A stretch of 64,000 nt of DNA from Natronomonas moolapensis 8.8.11 (GTDB lineage Archaea > Halobacteriota > Halobacteria > Halobacteriales > Haloarculaceae). Both the position numbers and the translations under genes were made by a program. Position 1 is the stretch's first letter, and the number at the start of each line of letters is the position of its first letter. The stretch is from positions 992,001-1,056,000 of the forward strand of contig NC_020388.1 of the NCBI RefSeq assembly GCF_000591055.1, written 5' to 3'. Positions 61,420 to 64,000 of this stretch are shown here, one piece after another. A model generated the notes under the pieces. It saw only the letters and a list, made by a program, of their open reading frames with translations, was not told where the DNA came from and made no database searches.

Positions 61420-62145
61420 ATGGCGAAACAACCGCATCTGCTGGTCGAGCCGGGCGATCTCGCCGATCTGGCCCTCGTTCCCGGCGACCCGGAGCGTGTC
61501 GACCGCATCGCCGACCGCTGTGAGGACGCGATCACCGTCGCACAGAACCGCGAGTACAAGCTGATCAACGCCACCTACGGGGGACGCGACGTGACGATCT
61601 GCTCGACGGGGATCGGGTCGCCGTCGGCCGCCATCGCCGCCGAGGAACTGGCCGCCGTCGGCGTCGAGACGTTCGTCCGGGTCGGGACGACCGGCGCGCT
61701 CCAGCCCGACATCGAGATCGGCGATACCGTCGTCGCGACGGGCGCGTCGAAAGACGAGGGGACGACGAAGCGCTACGAGGCCGCCACCGTCCCCGCCGTT
61801 TCCGACTACGGGACGCTGTCAGCGCTCGTCGACTCGGCCGAAGCGCGCGAGGCCCCGGTCCACGTCGGTCCCATCGCCACCGACGACGCCTTCTACGCCG
61901 AGACCGACGCCCACGTCGAGGCGTGGTCCGAGGCCGGACTGCTCTGCGTGGAGATGGAGGCCGCTGCGCTGTTCACGCTCGCCCGCCGGAAGGGCCTCGC
62001 CGCGGGCGCGATCTGCACCGTCGACGGCAACCTGGTCGAGGGGACTCAAAAAGGCGAGACCGACGACGAGGAGCTCCCCGAGAAGGCCAAAGACAACGTC
62101 GGGCGAGCGATCGATATCGCACTCGACGCCGCGACGCGGCTGTAG
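61420..62145 (+). CDS. udp: Uridine/nucleoside phosphorylase
   Basis: 241 residues, PNP/UDP superfamily. LVPGDPERVDRIA (phosphate loop), STGIGSPSAAIAAEELAAVG, TFVRVGTTGALQPDI and VEMEAAALFTLARRKG match uridine phosphorylase. It cleaves uridine to uracil and ribose-1-phosphate, feeding nucleoside salvage. Purine nucleosides cannot be excluded. Start ATG at 61420; the next gene is convergent with a 9-bp gap. Confidence 0.85.
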   Translation: MAKQPHLLVEPGDLADLALVPGDPERVDRIADRCEDAITVAQNREYKLINATYGGRDVTICSTGIGSPSAAIAAEELAAVGVETFVRVGTTGALQPDIEIGDTVVATGASKDEGTTKRYEAATVPAVSDYGTLSALVDSAEAREAPVHVGPIATDDAFYAETDAHVEAWSEAGLLCVEMEAAALFTLARRKGLAAGAICTVDGNLVEGTQKGETDDEELPEKAKDNVGRAIDIALDAATRL

Positions 62146-62154
62146 CGGCCGGCG

Positions 62155-63354
62155 CTACTGTCCGCTCGGCCCCTCGCCCAACAGCGTATCGACGACGCGT
62201 TCGGGGTCGTCGTCGCCGAAGACGGACTCGACGAGGAGGTGCCCGCCCAGGACCGCCGGGCTCAACACGGCGTCCGCGCCGGCGCGTTTGAGCTTCCGGA
62301 CGTTCTCGCGGTCGGTCGCCGCCGCGACGATCCGGAGGCCGGGGTTGAGCTCCCGTGCGGTCAGGATCACCATCGCGTCCTCGGCGTCGTTGTTCGTCGC
62401 GACGATGAGCCCGCGGGCGCGGTCGATGTGGAGCCGCCTGAGGGGGTCCTCGTCGCTCGGGTCTGCAGTAACGACCTCGTGGCCGCGGTCGCGGAGCCCT
62501 TTGGCGTCGTCGGGGTCCTCGACGACGACGACGGCCTCACAGCCCTCTAGATTCTCGAGGATCGGTTCGGTCAGGTCGCCGTAGCCGGTGACGACGTAGT
62601 GGTTCTCCAACAGATCGAGTTGTTTGTCGGTCATATTTCCGAGTGCGGTGGCGAGGTGGGCTTCGATGAGCGGGCCGAGAAGTGTCCCCAGAGCGACGCC
62701 GAAGCTGGCAACGCCGGTCAGGAGGACAGACATAGAAAACAGACGGCCGACCTGCGAGCTCGCGGTGAGGTCGCCGTAGCCGACGGTCGAGGCGGTGACG
62801 AGCGTAAAGTAGAACGCGTCCAGTGCCGTCTCGACCTCGTTGAATTCGTCGCGGAGTGCGTACGTCCCGACGGTGCCGTACGCCTGGACCGCTAACACCG
62901 CCGCCAGCGAGGCCAACTGCGTCACCGAGAGGTCGACGCTTCGACCGAAGTACCGGCGGTTCAACAGGAGTATCGGTATCGCGAGCGCCGAGAGCGCGAC
63001 GAGCGGGAACGAGAGTACGCTCGACTGTGCGAGCCCCTGAACGCCGGTGACCGGGAGCAAGAGGACGGAGGAGTACCACGCGACCCGGTAGCCGCGATAG
63101 AGCCCATACACGCTCAGAGACATCAAGAACCCGGTCATCGCCCCGGTGAACCCCGCCGTCCGGGCGGCGGCCTCGGGGACGAACGGCGCCAGCGGCCCGG
63201 ACACCCCGGTCGAACCGATGTTCACGATGCCGGTGACGACCGAGAGCACGGCGATGATCCCCGTCAACGCGACCGCGGCGCGGACCCGGAGCAGCGTCGA
63301 TCTCGCGGTCCCGCTCTCGGACTGCGTGCGGTCCGTCTCGATCGCCGGTGTCAC
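62155..63354 (-). CDS. Potassium channel with RCK (TrkA-N) domain
   Basis: 399 residues. Four N-terminal hydrophobic segments (about 25-135) precede a two-helix pore module with the K+ selectivity filter TVGYGD (190-195). An RCK domain follows from residue 250 (HYVVTGYGDLTEPILENLEG, VVVVEDPDDAKGLRDRGHEV). The glycine motif is GYGDLT rather than GxGxxG, so nucleotide binding may differ. Start GTG at 63354; a longer open frame to 63846 is antisense to the next gene. It is divergent from the TrkA-C-type gene, and the two may be co-regulated. Confidence 0.88.
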   Translation of the reverse strand: MTPAIETDRTQSESGTARSTLLRVRAAVALTGIIAVLSVVTGIVNIGSTGVSGPLAPFVPEAAARTAGFTGAMTGFLMSLSVYGLYRGYRVAWYSSVLLLPVTGVQGLAQSSVLSFPLVALSALAIPILLLNRRYFGRSVDLSVTQLASLAAVLAVQAYGTVGTYALRDEFNEVETALDAFYFTLVTASTVGYGDLTASSQVGRLFSMSVLLTGVASFGVALGTLLGPLIEAHLATALGNMTDKQLDLLENHYVVTGYGDLTEPILENLEGCEAVVVVEDPDDAKGLRDRGHEVVTADPSDEDPLRRLHIDRARGLIVATNNDAEDAMVILTARELNPGLRIVAAATDRENVRKLKRAGADAVLSPAVLGGHLLVESVFGDDDPERVVDTLLGEGPSGQ

Positions 63355-63427
63355 GGCCGCCGGTTCCCGGCCAATCGGTAATAAGCCATCGTTTCCGCGG
63401 CTCTCGGTCGAGCGTACGCCGGTAGTA

Positions 63428-63438
63428 GTATATAAATA
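63428..63438 (+). promoter_or_regulatory. TATA box for the 63457 gene
   Basis: GTATATAAATA centred about 24 bp upstream of the ATG at 63457, indicating a leaderless transcript. The TATA core is nearly symmetrical and could also serve the minus-strand channel gene at 63354. Confidence 0.6.
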
Positions 63439-63456
63439 GCCGACGACAGAGGAGCC

Positions 63457-64000
63457 ATGATGCAGCCGCTTCCCGTCGAGGTCCTGTTCGGTATCTACCT
63501 CGGCGCCCTGACCGGGATGTTTCCCGCGCTCGTCTCCTGGGCGCTGGGGTTCATATTCAAATACGTCACCGGCGTCTCGATCCCCGCCTTCGGTGTCGTC
63601 GTTCTCGCGTTGGCGCTCGCCGGCATCAACGGCGGGTTGCTCGCGCTGAACGATCCCGCAGTCGTGCAGTCCGGCTACCGGATCGTCGTCGCGTTGATCG
63701 TCGTGTTGATGCTCTCGTTGTACGCACACGCCAAGGGCGACGCGATGGGCGCGTCGGTTCCGAAGCGGCTCTCGTGGCGGAAGCTCCGCGATCGGACGCT
63801 CTCGAGCGACGTCGTGGAGCTGGTCGGCGCCCGTGGCGAGGCCCACATAGAGGTCGTCGGCGAAGTGACCGACATGGAGGGCTACCCGCCGCTGTCGTCG
63901 GAGACGCGATCGGAGATCGAGACGGGCGAGTGGCGGCTGCCGGCCGACCTGCCGATCTCGGAACTCGAAGCCCGCTTTGCCGACCGGCTTCGGACCGAAC
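63457..64000 (+). CDS. TrkA-C-type membrane protein, 3'-partial
   Basis: The first 181 codons are in the window. Three hydrophobic segments (about 8-30, 40-60 and 70-90: IVVALIVVLMLSLYAHAKGD) are followed by a soluble part (DVVELVGARGEAHIEVVGEV, SETRSEIETGEWRLPADLP) that looks like the lead-in to a TrkA-C/RCK_C domain. Haloarchaea often encode such proteins next to K+ channels. ATG at 63457; the 63460 ATG is an alternative. The C terminus runs past the window edge. Confidence 0.7.
   Translation, partial: MMQPLPVEVLFGIYLGALTGMFPALVSWALGFIFKYVTGVSIPAFGVVVLALALAGINGGLLALNDPAVVQSGYRIVVALIVVLMLSLYAHAKGDAMGASVPKRLSWRKLRDRTLSSDVVELVGARGEAHIEVVGEVTDMEGYPPLSSETRSEIETGEWRLPADLPISELEARFADRLRTE

Overview
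The window is chromosomal DNA of a halophilic archaeon (class Halobacteria). The evidence is high GC, very acidic proteins, leaderless-style TATA boxes about 25 bp before start codons, lipoproteins with twin-arginine plus lipobox signals, a geranylgeranylglyceryl phosphate synthase, an archaeal RNase P RNA, a trpDFEG operon and an archaeal topoisomerase I. The genus cannot be told from the sequence alone.

Layout. 1-3187: 3'-incomplete adenosylcobalamin-dependent ribonucleotide reductase gene (nrdJ, minus), split by a 372-residue intein exactly at the active-site cysteine and carrying two single-base insertions 70 bp apart. 3730-7521: trpDFEG operon (minus) with a TGTACA-containing dyad at its promoter. 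7718-7792: tRNA-Val(GAC). 7971-9362: a patch of decay with a frameshifted yqeC-like remnant, a membrane orphan and a 5'-truncated hexapeptide acetyltransferase. 9463-11554: divergent PhoU-type regulators, one with an HTH and one with an AbrB-like N terminus. 11560-12580: low-coding region with an IS200/IS605-type end. 12583-14534: metal/arsenic island (45-residue CC microprotein, ArsR, ArsP/YraQ permease, convergent second ArsR). 14908-16311: MATE exporter, followed by another IS605-like end and a 22-bp tandem repeat array.

16911-21945: zinc alcohol dehydrogenase divergent from a hydantoinase/oxoprolinase pair (hyuA-hyuB). 22145-25073: peroxiredoxin, an HTH-like protein, a second tandem-repeat patch, a SafE/TauE-type membrane protein and small proteins. 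25180-28728: luciferase-like oxidoreductase and three lipoproteins. 28881-40228 (all minus): Lrp regulator, an internally deleted heme-peroxidase relic, malate:quinone oxidoreductase, methylmalonyl-CoA epimerase and mutase, GGGP synthase, topA, gatB and a metallo-beta-lactamase protein. 40312-40737: RNase P RNA. 40775-48814: M29 aminopeptidase, CBS protein, DUF6293/HFX_2341 regulator with a divergent HTH gene and operator repeats, siroheme nitrite/sulfite reductase, a 27/38-residue micro-operon, a ParB-HTH/RHH protein and methylmalonate-semialdehyde dehydrogenase. 48886-55054: chemotaxis transducer with tandem HAMP-like repeats, methyltransferase, membrane-fused spermidine synthase homologue and CNNM/CorC-type CBS protein. 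55129-57101: SCO1, TlpA-like and CcdA cluster. 57150-64000: amino-acid permease plus UspA protein, methionine aminopeptidase, DUF63 protein, uridine phosphorylase, a K+ channel with RCK domain and a divergent TrkA-C-type membrane protein.

Themes: propionyl/methylmalonyl metabolism (mce, mcmA large subunit and, 13 kb away, mmsA), copper/thiol handling (SafE-like, SCO1, TlpA, CcdA), metal stress, phosphate signalling, and several decayed genes. I see no single complete novel system. The best candidates for undescribed biology are the CC-microprotein/ArsR/permease island with its start-site palindrome, the translationally coupled 27/38-residue micro-operon, the CARF-like HFX_2341 regulator with its operator repeats, and the intein-plus-frameshift state of nrdJ.
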